Assembly: GCA_024691665.1 (NCBI GenBank)
Contig: JAILNJ010000113.1
Coordinates: 1 to 22,976 of the forward strand
Direction of reading: 5' to 3'
Length of the DNA stretch: 22,976 nt
DNA from: Gammaproteobacteria bacterium
GTDB taxonomy: Bacteria > Bacillota_I > Bacilli_A > Izemoplasmatales > UBA1188
Part shown: piece after piece, positions 6,901-15,077 of the stretch
Layout: every line of letters begins with the position of its first letter
Position numbering within the stretch: position 1 is the stretch's first letter
The notes under the pieces: generated by a model
Told to the model about the DNA's origin: nothing
Database searches by the model: none
What the model saw: only the letters and a program-made list of their open reading frames with translations
Program-made: the position numbers and the translations under genes

Positions 6901-8187
6901 ATGAAGAAATTTTCAATTTTAGCATTAACAGTACTCGCTGCTCTTTCATTCGCACTCGTTGGATGTAAAAAGCAAGCTAAGAGTAACACTCAAAAGATTA
7001 TTGAAGAAGCTCAATCAATGACTCTTGAAGAATTAGCTAAGAAAGCTATTGAAGAATCTAAAGGCAAAAAATTCTATGGTGTTGGTAACTCAAGCCGTGG
7101 TAAATCTGCGCTTCCACTATTCATCAAATATTTACAATCTTTTGATTCTTCTTATACTCTTGAATTCGAATGGCAACAACCAAAGAACAACAAGATCTTT
7201 GACCAATTAAAAGCTGACTCATTAAAAGATGTTGGAACATTCGCAATGACATTAATTCAAGATGGTAACCAAATTGAAACTAAGATGGTTCAAACTGGCG
7301 TTCTTGATACTTTCATCCCTAAAGATTGGGCTGAAGCTAACAAGATTGATGTTAAGAAATATAATGGATATTTAGCACTCCAAACTTTAAATAAGGTATT
7401 CATGTATAACTGTGTTGATACAACAACAGTATTCAACAACTGTTGGGACTTCGTAGCAGAAGGCAAACACGGTCAATTCATGGGTATTGATTCTGAAGTT
7501 GTTGGTAAGAACTTCCTTTATATGTTAACTGCTCCAAAATACGCTAAGAACTTAAAAGACGCATTTGATGCACTCCCAGCAGCATCTAAGACAGCTTTAC
7601 AAGCTGAAATCGATGGACTTGCTCAACAAGCTAAGGACCTCGGTCTTGATGAAAATGGTAAATATGCATTAGCATGGATCAAACGTTGGGTTGGATCATA
7701 CACTGCAGTATCTGATGATGGACCAATCTGTTCTAACCTTGTTAAATCAGATTCTCAAGGTCAATTCGGTTTACTCGTTTACTCTAAACTCAGATCAGTA
7801 GAAGAAACAGCTACTACATCTAAGAACAATGTTAAGATCGCTGCATACCAAGACGGATATCAAGGTATGGGTGGATATGGCTACTGCCACTACTTATTCG
7901 TAACTGATAACTCACCACTCCCATGGACAGCTTGTGCATTCATCGCTTATATGACTTGTACAGTTGATGGATTCAGTGCTTGGGGTAAAGATATGGGTGG
8001 ATATTCTTCTAACCCAGTAGTTGCTACAGGAACAGAAACTAAGTATCAACACTTAACTAAAGAAGGCGACAAAGGATATGACTGGTGGGTTAACCAAGGT
8101 AAGCTCGTTCTTGAAGACCCTGCATATTGCGCAAGTGTAGCATTCACAGTTGGTGCTTGGATCGAAACACTCGATAAAGCTGCTTAA
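6901..8187 (+). CDS. ABC transporter substrate-binding lipoprotein, copy 2
   Basis: Paralogue of the 5329-6615 protein with the same length (428) and no alignment gaps. The signal peptide ends in lipobox LVGC, with Cys22 as lipid anchor. The mature part keeps Cys171, Cys181, Cys329, Cys345 and Cys410 and adds Cys277 and Cys353. Codons are strongly biased to the set used by the ribosomal protein and RNA polymerase genes here, which with the consensus promoter points to very high expression. The ribosome binding site AAAGGAG lies about 6 nt before the ATG. It sits 89 bp before the permease gene, separated by a hairpin (8233-8257), the usual arrangement for making receptor in excess. The family resembles extracellular solute-binding proteins; the ligand is not identifiable from sequence. 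Confidence 0.9.
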   Translation: MKKFSILALTVLAALSFALVGCKKQAKSNTQKIIEEAQSMTLEELAKKAIEESKGKKFYGVGNSSRGKSALPLFIKYLQSFDSSYTLEFEWQQPKNNKIFDQLKADSLKDVGTFAMTLIQDGNQIETKMVQTGVLDTFIPKDWAEANKIDVKKYNGYLALQTLNKVFMYNCVDTTTVFNNCWDFVAEGKHGQFMGIDSEVVGKNFLYMLTAPKYAKNLKDAFDALPAASKTALQAEIDGLAQQAKDLGLDENGKYALAWIKRWVGSYTAVSDDGPICSNLVKSDSQGQFGLLVYSKLRSVEETATTSKNNVKIAAYQDGYQGMGGYGYCHYLFVTDNSPLPWTACAFIAYMTCTVDGFSAWGKDMGGYSSNPVVATGTETKYQHLTKEGDKGYDWWVNQGKLVLEDPAYCASVAFTVGAWIETLDKAA

Positions 8188-8232
8188 TATTAACTTATTT
8201 TAAAAAAATAAATAAGACAACTTATTTAAAAT

Positions 8233-8257
8233 AAAGGCGTCAAATTATGGCGCCTTT
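8233..8257 (+). promoter_or_regulatory. intercistronic hairpin between receptor and permease genes
   Basis: AAAGGCGTC (8233-8241) pairs with GGCGCCTTT (8249-8257) in a 9-bp stem with one G-U and a 7-nt loop. Only a broken, weak T-stretch follows, so partial termination or protection of the upstream mRNA end is more likely than a full stop. The permease ribosome binding site begins at 8266. Confidence 0.6.
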
Positions 8258-8276
8258 AACTTTATAGGAGAAAGAT

Positions 8277-10106
8277 ATGGAAATGACAGAAGAAAGACCT
8301 ATCTCTCGTTGGGCTTTATTCTGGGCTAAGACAAAGACATTCTTTTCTAAGCCACAGAATGTAATCCTAGTTGTGATGGGTATCGTATGTACTTTTACAA
8401 CCTTTGCACCTATTATCGCCATATTAAATGATACTGTTCAAGTACACGCTGGTACTATTGACCAATATTTATCTGGTAAAGCAGAAGGATTTACATTAGT
8501 AAACTATAAAGATTTATTTACTAGTAGATTAGCTAAAACAAATCTTTGGATTCCTCTACTAAATACAGTATTAGTTTCAGTATTATCATGTGTATTTGCG
8601 ATTCTATATGGTGGAATATTTGCTTTTCTTGTTACAAGAACAAATTTAAAATGTAAAAAATACTTAAGTTCAATTTTTATCTTCCCATATATCATGCCAC
8701 AATGGACATTAGCGACTGTGTGGAGTAACTTATTCGACTCAGTAGCTGTTACTGGTACAAAGAATGGTCTCCTTGCTGGTTTCTTTGGAATTACAATGCC
8801 ATCATGGTGGTGCCAAGGTTTGTTCCCGAGCTTTATAGTTCTTGGACTTCACTATGCACCATTCGCATATATTCTAATTGGTGGAATATTTAGAAATATG
8901 GATGCCAACTTAGAAGAAGCAGCAACTATTCTAGATACTCCTAAATGGAAGATTATGACTCATGTTACACTCCCACTAGTTAGACCAGCAATTTTATCTA
9001 CAATACTTTTAGTATTTGGTTCTTCAATGGGAAGTTATCCAGTTCCTCACTTTTTAAGACTCACAACATTATCTACTAAGTATTTGGAGATGAACGCTAA
9101 CTATGCAGGTGAAGCTTCAATACTTGCGGTAATAATGATGCTTCTTGGTGTACTCATTATGTACTTCAACCAAAGAAGCTTAAAGAGTAGAAAGAGTTAT
9201 ACTACAGTAACTGGTAAATCAGGTCAAACTTCAGTAATTAATCTTGGCAAAGCAGGCAAATATATAATAGGTATAGTATTTATAATACTTACATTCTTTA
9301 CTAGTATTTATCCAATCATTTCATTCGCATTTGAAACATTCCTTCCAAACCCAGGAGACTATAGTTTCCTTAGAACTTGGGACTTTAAAGATTTAACTGC
9401 GAAGTGGTGGATTACAAGTGAAAACGTTACGGAAAACGGAATGTATGGACAAAAAGGTATGCTATTCAATTCAACTATTTGGAAAGGATTTGGCGGTACA
9501 ATGCTTGTATCTGTTGCTTGTGCATTAACTGCTGGTACACTTGGTACACTCATTGGTTATGCCGTATCAAAGAATAGAAGATCTAGACTAGCTGGATATG
9601 TAAATAGTGTTGCATTCCTTCCATACTTAATGCCATCTATTGCAGTTGGTATTGCGTACTTCGTATTATTCTCAAATAAATACTTTAACCTCTATAATAC
9701 TTATTTCTTAATTATTTTAGTAGGTACTGTTAAGTATATTCCATTCGCAAGTAGAAGCTCACTTAACTCAATGCTTCAATTATCTGGCGAAATCGAAGAA
9801 GCCGCTGTAATTCAAGATATTCCGTGGCATAAGAGAATGACAAAAATTATAGTTCCTATTCAAAAATCATCAATTATAAGTGGATACTTACTACCATTTA
9901 TGACATGCTTAAGAGAATTATCATTATTCATGTTATTATGCGTTCAAGGATTCATTCTATCTACTACACTAGACTACTTTGATGAAATGGGACTTTATGC
10001 ATTCTCAAGTGGTATTAACTTAATTTTAATTGTAACTATTCTTATATGTAATGGCCTTATCAATAAGATCACAGGCGCAAGCCTTGATAAGGGAATTGGA
10101 GGATAA
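8277..10106 (+). CDS. ABC transporter permease, two fused transmembrane domains
   Basis: This 609-residue integral membrane protein carries two BPD_transp_1 (MetI-like) units in tandem, the FbpB-type layout in which one chain forms the whole channel. EAA coupling loops are visible twice: EEAATILDTPKWKIMTHVTLP from about residue 213 and EEAAVIQDIPWHKRMTKIIVP from about residue 507. Hydrophobic spans begin near residue 28 (VILVVMGIVCTFTTFAPIIA) and near residue 329, with extracytoplasmic loops after each domain's first helix. The loop in domain 2 is unusually rich in Trp (RTWDF, AKWWIT, TIWKGF). AGGAG lies 6 nt before the ATG at 8277. The stop is 4 nt before the ATPase start, so the two are translationally linked. 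The substrate is unknown; fused permeases of this class are best known for ferric iron, but related ones carry polyamines, thiamine or phosphonates. Confidence 0.9.
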   Translation: MEMTEERPISRWALFWAKTKTFFSKPQNVILVVMGIVCTFTTFAPIIAILNDTVQVHAGTIDQYLSGKAEGFTLVNYKDLFTSRLAKTNLWIPLLNTVLVSVLSCVFAILYGGIFAFLVTRTNLKCKKYLSSIFIFPYIMPQWTLATVWSNLFDSVAVTGTKNGLLAGFFGITMPSWWCQGLFPSFIVLGLHYAPFAYILIGGIFRNMDANLEEAATILDTPKWKIMTHVTLPLVRPAILSTILLVFGSSMGSYPVPHFLRLTTLSTKYLEMNANYAGEASILAVIMMLLGVLIMYFNQRSLKSRKSYTTVTGKSGQTSVINLGKAGKYIIGIVFIILTFFTSIYPIISFAFETFLPNPGDYSFLRTWDFKDLTAKWWITSENVTENGMYGQKGMLFNSTIWKGFGGTMLVSVACALTAGTLGTLIGYAVSKNRRSRLAGYVNSVAFLPYLMPSIAVGIAYFVLFSNKYFNLYNTYFLIILVGTVKYIPFASRSSLNSMLQLSGEIEEAAVIQDIPWHKRMTKIIVPIQKSSIISGYLLPFMTCLRELSLFMLLCVQGFILSTTLDYFDEMGLYAFSSGINLILIVTILICNGLINKITGASLDKGIGG

Positions 10107-10110
10107 AATC

Positions 10111-11388
10111 ATGCCTAAAATTGTATTAACCGATGTAACAAAACGTTGGGGAGACTTCTATGCAGTTGATCATTTAAATCTCGTTATTGATGACCAATCA
10201 TTTGTTACACTACTTGGACCTTCTGGTTGTGGTAAAACTACAACATTAAGAATGATTGCTGGCCTTGAAACACCTACATCAGGAAGAATTGAAATTGGAG
10301 ATCAAGTAGTATTTGATAGTGAAAAGGGAATCAATATTCCAGCAAATAAACGACACGTAGGTTTCTTATTCCAAAACTATGCCTTATGGCCAAACATGAC
10401 AGTGTATCAAAACATTTCATTTGGTCTTAAGAACAGTAAGAAATACACTAAAGAACAAATAGATGAAATTGTACAAAGAGTATCTCATATCGTAAAGATT
10501 GAAATGTTTATGGACAGATATCCATCTGAATTATCAGGTGGACAACAACAAAGAGTTGCTATCGCAAGAACTTTAGCTCCACAACCACAAGTAATCTTTA
10601 TGGATGAACCACTATCTAACCTTGATGCTAAGCTCAGACTTGAAATGAGAGCTGAACTTCAACGTCTTCATTTAGATACTGGATGTACATTTGTTTATGT
10701 TACACATGACCAAATGGAAGCTATGACACTCGCTACAAGAATCTGTTTAATTGATAATGGTGTACTCCAACAATACGATGCACCACTTGATGTATACAAT
10801 AGACCAAACAATCTATTTGTCGCAGACTTCGTAGGTAGTCCATCTATCAACTTTGTTGATGCACATGGCACTCAAGTTGAAGATGGTTCTATGGACTTTG
10901 GTGTATTTGGTGGACTTAAAGCTAAATTCAAATTCGCAAATAAGACAGATGTTAAGAAGTTCAGAGAAGAAGAATCTGCTTTAATGAACGCTAAAGCTGA
11001 GGAAGCTGAAGAGGCTTCTAAAGATAAGAAACACGTTGAGAAGAAGAATAAAGACGCTAAGTTTAACTATCATATCGCTAGAGTTGATGAAGATAAGGAT
11101 TTATCACCTGAGGCTACACTTGATGACTATGTATTAGGTATTAGACCTGAGACTATTAAAGTTGTAAGTAAAGGTGGAATTGAAGCTGAAGTATATAGTG
11201 CTATGCCTACTGGTATGGAAACTACACTTCGTCTTCGTATTGGAAACTTTATTCTTACTGGTGTAGTATTTGGTGGAATCACCTATAAGATCGGTCAAAC
11301 AGTAAATATCAAGTTTGAAGGCAATGGTATCTCATTATTCAGCCGTGAAAGCGGAAGAATAATTGATACTGGTGCACTAGAAGTTTAA
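10111..11388 (+). CDS. ABC transporter ATP-binding protein (MalK/PotA/FbpC group) with charged insertion
   Basis: This 425-residue ATPase energises the importer at the inner face of the membrane. Motifs in order: Walker A GPSGCGKTT 36-44, Q-loop Gln88, signature LSGGQ 141-145, Walker B VIFMDEP with Asp165 and Glu166, and H-loop His199. After the ATPase domain comes FVADFVGSPSINFVDA, close to the MalK/UgpC style, and a TOBE-type tail containing VLGIRPE (341-347). Residues about 278-330 form a Lys/Glu/Ala-rich stretch absent from typical members and likely to be helical or disordered. I start at the ATG at 10111 because TTGGAGGAT lies 8 nt before it and the product then starts MPKIVLTDVTKRWGDF as expected; a longer frame from 10051 would run inside the permease gene. 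It is followed by a strong terminator. Confidence 0.93.
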   Translation: MPKIVLTDVTKRWGDFYAVDHLNLVIDDQSFVTLLGPSGCGKTTTLRMIAGLETPTSGRIEIGDQVVFDSEKGINIPANKRHVGFLFQNYALWPNMTVYQNISFGLKNSKKYTKEQIDEIVQRVSHIVKIEMFMDRYPSELSGGQQQRVAIARTLAPQPQVIFMDEPLSNLDAKLRLEMRAELQRLHLDTGCTFVYVTHDQMEAMTLATRICLIDNGVLQQYDAPLDVYNRPNNLFVADFVGSPSINFVDAHGTQVEDGSMDFGVFGGLKAKFKFANKTDVKKFREEESALMNAKAEEAEEASKDKKHVEKKNKDAKFNYHIARVDEDKDLSPEATLDDYVLGIRPETIKVVSKGGIEAEVYSAMPTGMETTLRLRIGNFILTGVVFGGITYKIGQTVNIKFEGNGISLFSRESGRIIDTGALEV

Positions 11389-11405
11389 TAACTATATAAT
11401 TAATT

Positions 11406-11438
11406 GACTCTAAGGTTTAGTGCCTTAGAGTCTTTTTT
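11406..11438 (+). terminator. terminator of the ABC transporter operon
   Basis: A perfect 10-bp stem, GACTCTAAGG (11406-11415) with CCTTAGAGTC (11423-11432), a 7-nt loop and six T residues (11433-11438). It is 18 bp past the ATPase stop. Confidence 0.95.
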
Positions 11439-11448
11439 ATGCTACAAT
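11438..11448 (+). promoter_or_regulatory. extended -10 promoter of thiI
   Basis: TATGCTACAAT combines a TGn extension with TACAAT (11443-11448). It sits directly on the tail of the preceding terminator and about 25 nt before the thiI ATG. No -35 box is seen at 16-18 bp upstream, as is typical for extended -10 promoters. Confidence 0.55.
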
Positions 11449-11472
11449 ATTTAAAGAAATATTGAGGAAATT

Positions 11473-12720
11473 ATGGGAACACAATTAATTGTTAGATATG
11501 GTGATCTAAATTTAAAAGGCCAAACTAAGAAATATTTTATTAAGCTGGCTCACTCACTAGTTCTTGAGAAACTAGAAGGATTAGATGTTGATTTTAGATA
11601 TTTTGGTGAAAGAGGCTATATCGATACTAAGAATGAAAAATTAGAAGATGTAATCGAAAGATTAAATCTTGTATCAGGTATTAATTCATATAGTATTTAT
11701 ACCAAATGCGCACTTGATATGGATGAAATATATAAGCTTGCGCTTGAATGCTATGACAAGAATCATAAAGAAGGTGAATCATTTAAGATTGAGGCTAGAA
11801 GAACTAATAAGAACTTTGAACATGATTCATTTGAAATAATGCATTTAGTTGCGGCACATATATTCAAGAATAGAGAAAACTGTAAAGCTGAAATGCATCA
11901 TCCTGATTTAACTATTCATATTGAAATAAGAGAAGATGGTGCATATGTATTAACCAATAATATTAAAGCTATGGGCGGATATCCTACAGGTACTGGAGGA
12001 AAGTGCTTACTCATGATGAGTGGAGGAATTGATTCACCAGTTGCGGCATTTAGTTTGATTAAACAAGGTATGACAGTTGAACTCATTCACTATGAATCTA
12101 CACCTTTAACATCTATTGAATCAGCTCAAAAAGTAATTGATTTAGCTAAGAGGATTTGTAGATATACAAGAGGTTCAAAGATCTATCTAAATATGGTTCC
12201 ATTCACTAAAGTTCATGAAGAAATTTTATCTAAAGTAGATGAGTCATATCTAGTAACTATTATGAGAAGATGCATGTATAGAATAGCCACAAGAATAGCT
12301 ATTTATAGGAAAATTCCGGCTATTGCAAATGGTGAATCGTTAGGCCAAGTTGCATCTCAAACTATTGAGTCTATGCATACAATTAACGCAGTAACTAATC
12401 TTCCAATTTTGCGTCCTCTTTTAACTACTGATAAAAGAGATATCTTAGAAATTTCAAGAAAGATTAATACATATGATATTTCTATTAGACCATTTGAAGA
12501 CTGCTGCACAGTTTATATTCCTAAAAACCCAGCTACTAAACCAAGAATTAAAGAAGCTGAGTATCAAGAATCTAAAGGTAACTTTGATCAATTAGTTGAA
12601 GAAGCATCTTTAAATACTAAGAGAATATTAATTACAAAAGACACAGACATCGATCTAGCTTCTCTAGGTTTCACTGTGAGTGAAGCAATTGATGAATATA
12701 ATAAACAAAAAGGAGAATAA
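11473..12720 (+). CDS. thiI: tRNA 4-thiouridine synthase ThiI
   Basis: ATP-dependent sulfurtransferase that makes 4-thiouridine at position 8 of tRNA; in some bacteria it also supplies sulfur for thiamine. The 415-residue protein has a NFLD/THUMP RNA-binding half (about 1-165) and a PP-loop pyrophosphatase half with SGGIDS at 183-188. Further family blocks are GESLGQVASQT and LRPLLTTDKRDI, followed by PFEDCCTVYIPKNPATKP. It lacks the C-terminal rhodanese domain of the E. coli enzyme, as in Bacillus, so a cysteine desulfurase must hand over sulfur by another route. The usual partner gene (nifZ/iscS-like) is not adjacent. The ribosome binding site is TGAGGAAATT before the ATG. The pepF ribosome binding site lies inside the thiI 3' end, so the two are co-translated. 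Confidence 0.96.
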   Translation: MGTQLIVRYGDLNLKGQTKKYFIKLAHSLVLEKLEGLDVDFRYFGERGYIDTKNEKLEDVIERLNLVSGINSYSIYTKCALDMDEIYKLALECYDKNHKEGESFKIEARRTNKNFEHDSFEIMHLVAAHIFKNRENCKAEMHHPDLTIHIEIREDGAYVLTNNIKAMGGYPTGTGGKCLLMMSGGIDSPVAAFSLIKQGMTVELIHYESTPLTSIESAQKVIDLAKRICRYTRGSKIYLNMVPFTKVHEEILSKVDESYLVTIMRRCMYRIATRIAIYRKIPAIANGESLGQVASQTIESMHTINAVTNLPILRPLLTTDKRDILEISRKINTYDISIRPFEDCCTVYIPKNPATKPRIKEAEYQESKGNFDQLVEEASLNTKRILITKDTDIDLASLGFTVSEAIDEYNKQKGE

Positions 12721-12723
12721 AAG

Positions 12724-14475
12724 ATGTACGATTGGGATTTAAACAAAATTTATAACGGAATTGATTCAGAAGAATTTAAGAACGATCTAAAGAAGATTGA
12801 CACATTAATTGAGGAATTAGATAAGTACGAATTTAATAAGCCAAATGATATCGCACTCGCAAGAGGTTTCTTCGTTAAAGAACAAGAACTCTTTAAATTA
12901 ATTGGTGGAATTGGTAATTATCTAGGTTTAAGACTTTCAGTTAATACTGAAGATTTAGACGCCTTAAAGGCTATGGGAGCTTTAGATAATGTATATACTA
13001 AGGTTTCACCAGTAGAAGTTAGATATACAAAATATATAAAGAACTTTGAAAACTTTGAAGAACTCGCTAAAAGTGATGAAGAGTTTAAGAAGTATCCATA
13101 CTATGTATCTAAGTTAGTTGATGAAGCTAAGAGATCTTTATCAGATGAAACAGAAATCTTACTTTCTAAATTAAATAGATCATCATCAAGTGCTTGGGAA
13201 AGACTCTTTGATACTTTAACTTCTACACTTGAAGTTGATTATAATGGTGAAGTAATTTCATTACCTGAGGTTAGAAACTTAGCTTATTCACCAGACGAAT
13301 CAGTTAGAAAAGCAGCATATGAAGCAGAAATTAAATCATATAGAAAGATAGATAAGTCTATTGCTGCATCACTTTCAGCAATCAAACAAGAAACTACTAC
13401 AATGGCAGAAGAAAGAGGTTATGAATCACCTCTAGATAGAACTTTAAAACAATCAGGAATGACTAGAAAAACTCTTGACGTACTAGTAAGTGCTATTGAA
13501 GAATACTATCCATATTTCAGAGCTTACCTTAAGAGAAAAGGTGAATTACTTGGCCACAAAAATGGTCTTCCATTCTATGATTTGTTCGCTCCAATGGGTA
13601 AGAATGATACTAAGTTTACAGTTGAAGAAGCTAATGATTATCTCGTTAATGCTTTTACTGAATTTTATCCAGAAATAGGCAAATTCATGAGAAAGTCTAT
13701 GGATAATAACGCTATCGACTATATGCCTAAGAAAGGTAAAGTTGGTGGTGCATTCTGTAGTGGTGTATTCAAGATTAAAGAACCAAGAATCTTAACTAAC
13801 TTTGATGGTTCATTTAACTCTGTATGCACACTAGCACATGAACTTGGTCATGGTTTCCATGATGAACTTATGTGGGATTATCCAGAACTTTATAGCGACT
13901 ATCCAATGCAACTTGCTGAAACTGCATCAACATTCAATGAAACATATATTAAGGACTATACAATCTTAAAATCTAAAGATAAAGATGAAAAGATTAATAT
14001 CCTTGAAGCTATGATCGCAGATGATAACCAAGTAATCGTTGACATTATGTCTAGATACTACTTTGAAACATCTGTATTTGAAAAGAGTGATGAAGCCGCA
14101 TTAACTCCTGAAGAATTAAAAGAATTAATGAAGGATGCACAACTTAGAAGTTATGGTGATGGACTTGATCCTGAATTCTTACATCCATATATGTGGTGTT
14201 GCAAAGGCCACTACTATAGTGCAGGACTTTCATTCTATAACTTCCCTTATGCATTTGGTCAATTATTCGCATATGGTTTATATAACCTTTATAAAGAAAA
14301 AGGTGCAGAAGAATTCTTCCCACTTTATAAGAAAGTGTTAATTAACGCAGGTCAAATGCCTATTAGAGATTGTGTTCTCCAAGCTAATATTGACGTTGAA
14401 GACATCAATTTCTGGAGAAAATCATTAGACATCTGTAAGGGTCATATTGAAGAATTCTTAGAGTTAACTAAGTAA
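12724..14475 (+). CDS. pepF: oligoendopeptidase F (M3 family zinc peptidase)
   Basis: Cytosolic metallopeptidase that cuts short peptides, often in peptide recycling. The 583-residue length fits the M3B branch. The zinc site HELGH is at 372-376 (His372, Glu373, His376), with the probable third ligand Glu399 in QLAETASTFNE. The N-terminal half is the helical PepF_N region, with the family block YSPDESVRKAAYEAEIKSY. Near the C-terminus, SAGLSFYNFPYAFGQLFAYGLY matches the substrate-binding helices of PepF. The AAAGGAG ribosome binding site lies in the last codons of thiI and only 3 nt separate the two genes. There is no signal peptide. It ends before the terminator at 14483-14510. Confidence 0.95.
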   Translation: MYDWDLNKIYNGIDSEEFKNDLKKIDTLIEELDKYEFNKPNDIALARGFFVKEQELFKLIGGIGNYLGLRLSVNTEDLDALKAMGALDNVYTKVSPVEVRYTKYIKNFENFEELAKSDEEFKKYPYYVSKLVDEAKRSLSDETEILLSKLNRSSSSAWERLFDTLTSTLEVDYNGEVISLPEVRNLAYSPDESVRKAAYEAEIKSYRKIDKSIAASLSAIKQETTTMAEERGYESPLDRTLKQSGMTRKTLDVLVSAIEEYYPYFRAYLKRKGELLGHKNGLPFYDLFAPMGKNDTKFTVEEANDYLVNAFTEFYPEIGKFMRKSMDNNAIDYMPKKGKVGGAFCSGVFKIKEPRILTNFDGSFNSVCTLAHELGHGFHDELMWDYPELYSDYPMQLAETASTFNETYIKDYTILKSKDKDEKINILEAMIADDNQVIVDIMSRYYFETSVFEKSDEAALTPEELKELMKDAQLRSYGDGLDPEFLHPYMWCCKGHYYSAGLSFYNFPYAFGQLFAYGLYNLYKEKGAEEFFPLYKKVLINAGQMPIRDCVLQANIDVEDINFWRKSLDICKGHIEEFLELTK

Positions 14476-14482
14476 AGATATG

Positions 14483-14510
14483 AGGTTAGGTTAAGGCCTA
14501 ACCTTTTTCT
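14483..14510 (+). terminator. terminator of thiI-pepF
   Basis: AGGTTAGG (14483-14490) pairs with CCTAACCT (14497-14504) across a 6-nt loop, followed by TTTTTCTTT. A second register using the repeated AGGTTA gives a shorter alternative hairpin. Confidence 0.9.
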
Positions 14511-14533
14511 TTGACAAAAATTATAATTTTTAT

Positions 14534-14562
14534 TTGACTACTATATTCAATAGTGTTATTAT
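14534..14562 (+). promoter_or_regulatory. rplM-rpsI promoter
   Basis: TTGACT (14534-14539), a 17-bp spacer, TATTAT (14557-14562). Ideal spacing with one mismatch in each box. Transcription would start near 14569, leaving a leader of about 69 nt. Confidence 0.82.
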
Positions 14563-14596
14563 ATTTCCGGTACATTTTTAATTAACCCACAAAAGC

Positions 14597-14623
14597 CCTT
14601 ATTTTAAAAATAAAATAATAAGG
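14597..14623 (+). promoter_or_regulatory. leader hairpin overlapping the rplM ribosome binding site
   Basis: CCTTAT (14597-14602) can pair with ATAAGG (14618-14623), and TTTA (14603-14606) with TAAA (14611-14614), leaving an AAAA loop and a 3-nt bulge. ATAAGG includes the first half of the AAGGAG ribosome binding site (14620-14625). Formation would reduce translation. An L13 leader is known upstream of this operon in Bacillus; whether this is its counterpart is inference. Confidence 0.4.
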
Positions 14624-14637
14624 AGATAATTAGAAAA

Positions 14638-15069
14638 ATGAGTACTTATATGCAAAAACCAGCCGAAGTTAATAGACAATGGTATCTTATTGACGCTACT
14701 GGCAAAACACTTGGTAGACTTGCTACCGAAATCGCTAACTTACTTAGAGGTAAGAATAAACCAACTTTCACACCTCATGTAGACTGTGGAGATTATGTTG
14801 TTGTAATCAATGCCGAAAAAATCCACGTTACTGGCAACAAGATGGACGACAAACTCTACTACAATCACTCTGGATATCCAGGAGGATTAAGAGTAAGAAA
14901 CCTTAAGACTGTTCTTGAAAAGAAGCCAACTGAAGCTTTAGAAAGAGCTGTTAAAGGTATGCTTCCTCACAATCATTTAGGAGCTCAAGTATATAGAAAG
15001 TTATTTGTATATGCTGGAAGCGATTATGAACAAAAGGCACAAAAGCCTGTTGTTTATGAGGTTAAGTAG
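14638..15069 (+). CDS. rplM: 50S ribosomal protein L13
   Basis: Large-subunit protein that binds 23S rRNA early in assembly. The 143-residue length is standard. Family blocks visible are RQWYLIDATGKTLGRLAT near the start, LRGKNKPTFTPHVDCGD, the GYPGGLR segment, and AVKGMLPHNHLGAQVYRKLFVYAG near the end. The AAGGAG ribosome binding site is about 12 nt before the ATG, longer than usual, and partly inside the leader hairpin. rpsI follows after 8 nt, the near-universal L13-S9 pair. Confidence 0.98.
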   Translation: MSTYMQKPAEVNRQWYLIDATGKTLGRLATEIANLLRGKNKPTFTPHVDCGDYVVVINAEKIHVTGNKMDDKLYYNHSGYPGGLRVRNLKTVLEKKPTEALERAVKGMLPHNHLGAQVYRKLFVYAGSDYEQKAQKPVVYEVK

Positions 15070-15077
15070 GAGGAATT

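Noticed and set aside
10051..10110. Upstream extension of the ATPase gene from a start at 10051
   Set aside because: It lies inside the permease gene, has no ribosome binding site, and adds 20 residues not expected in the family. The ATG at 10111 has a good site and the right N-terminus.
13490..13678. Second-frame open reading frames inside pepF (also 14135-14341)
   Set aside because: Out-of-frame reading of a conserved peptidase, low-complexity composition, no ribosome binding site.
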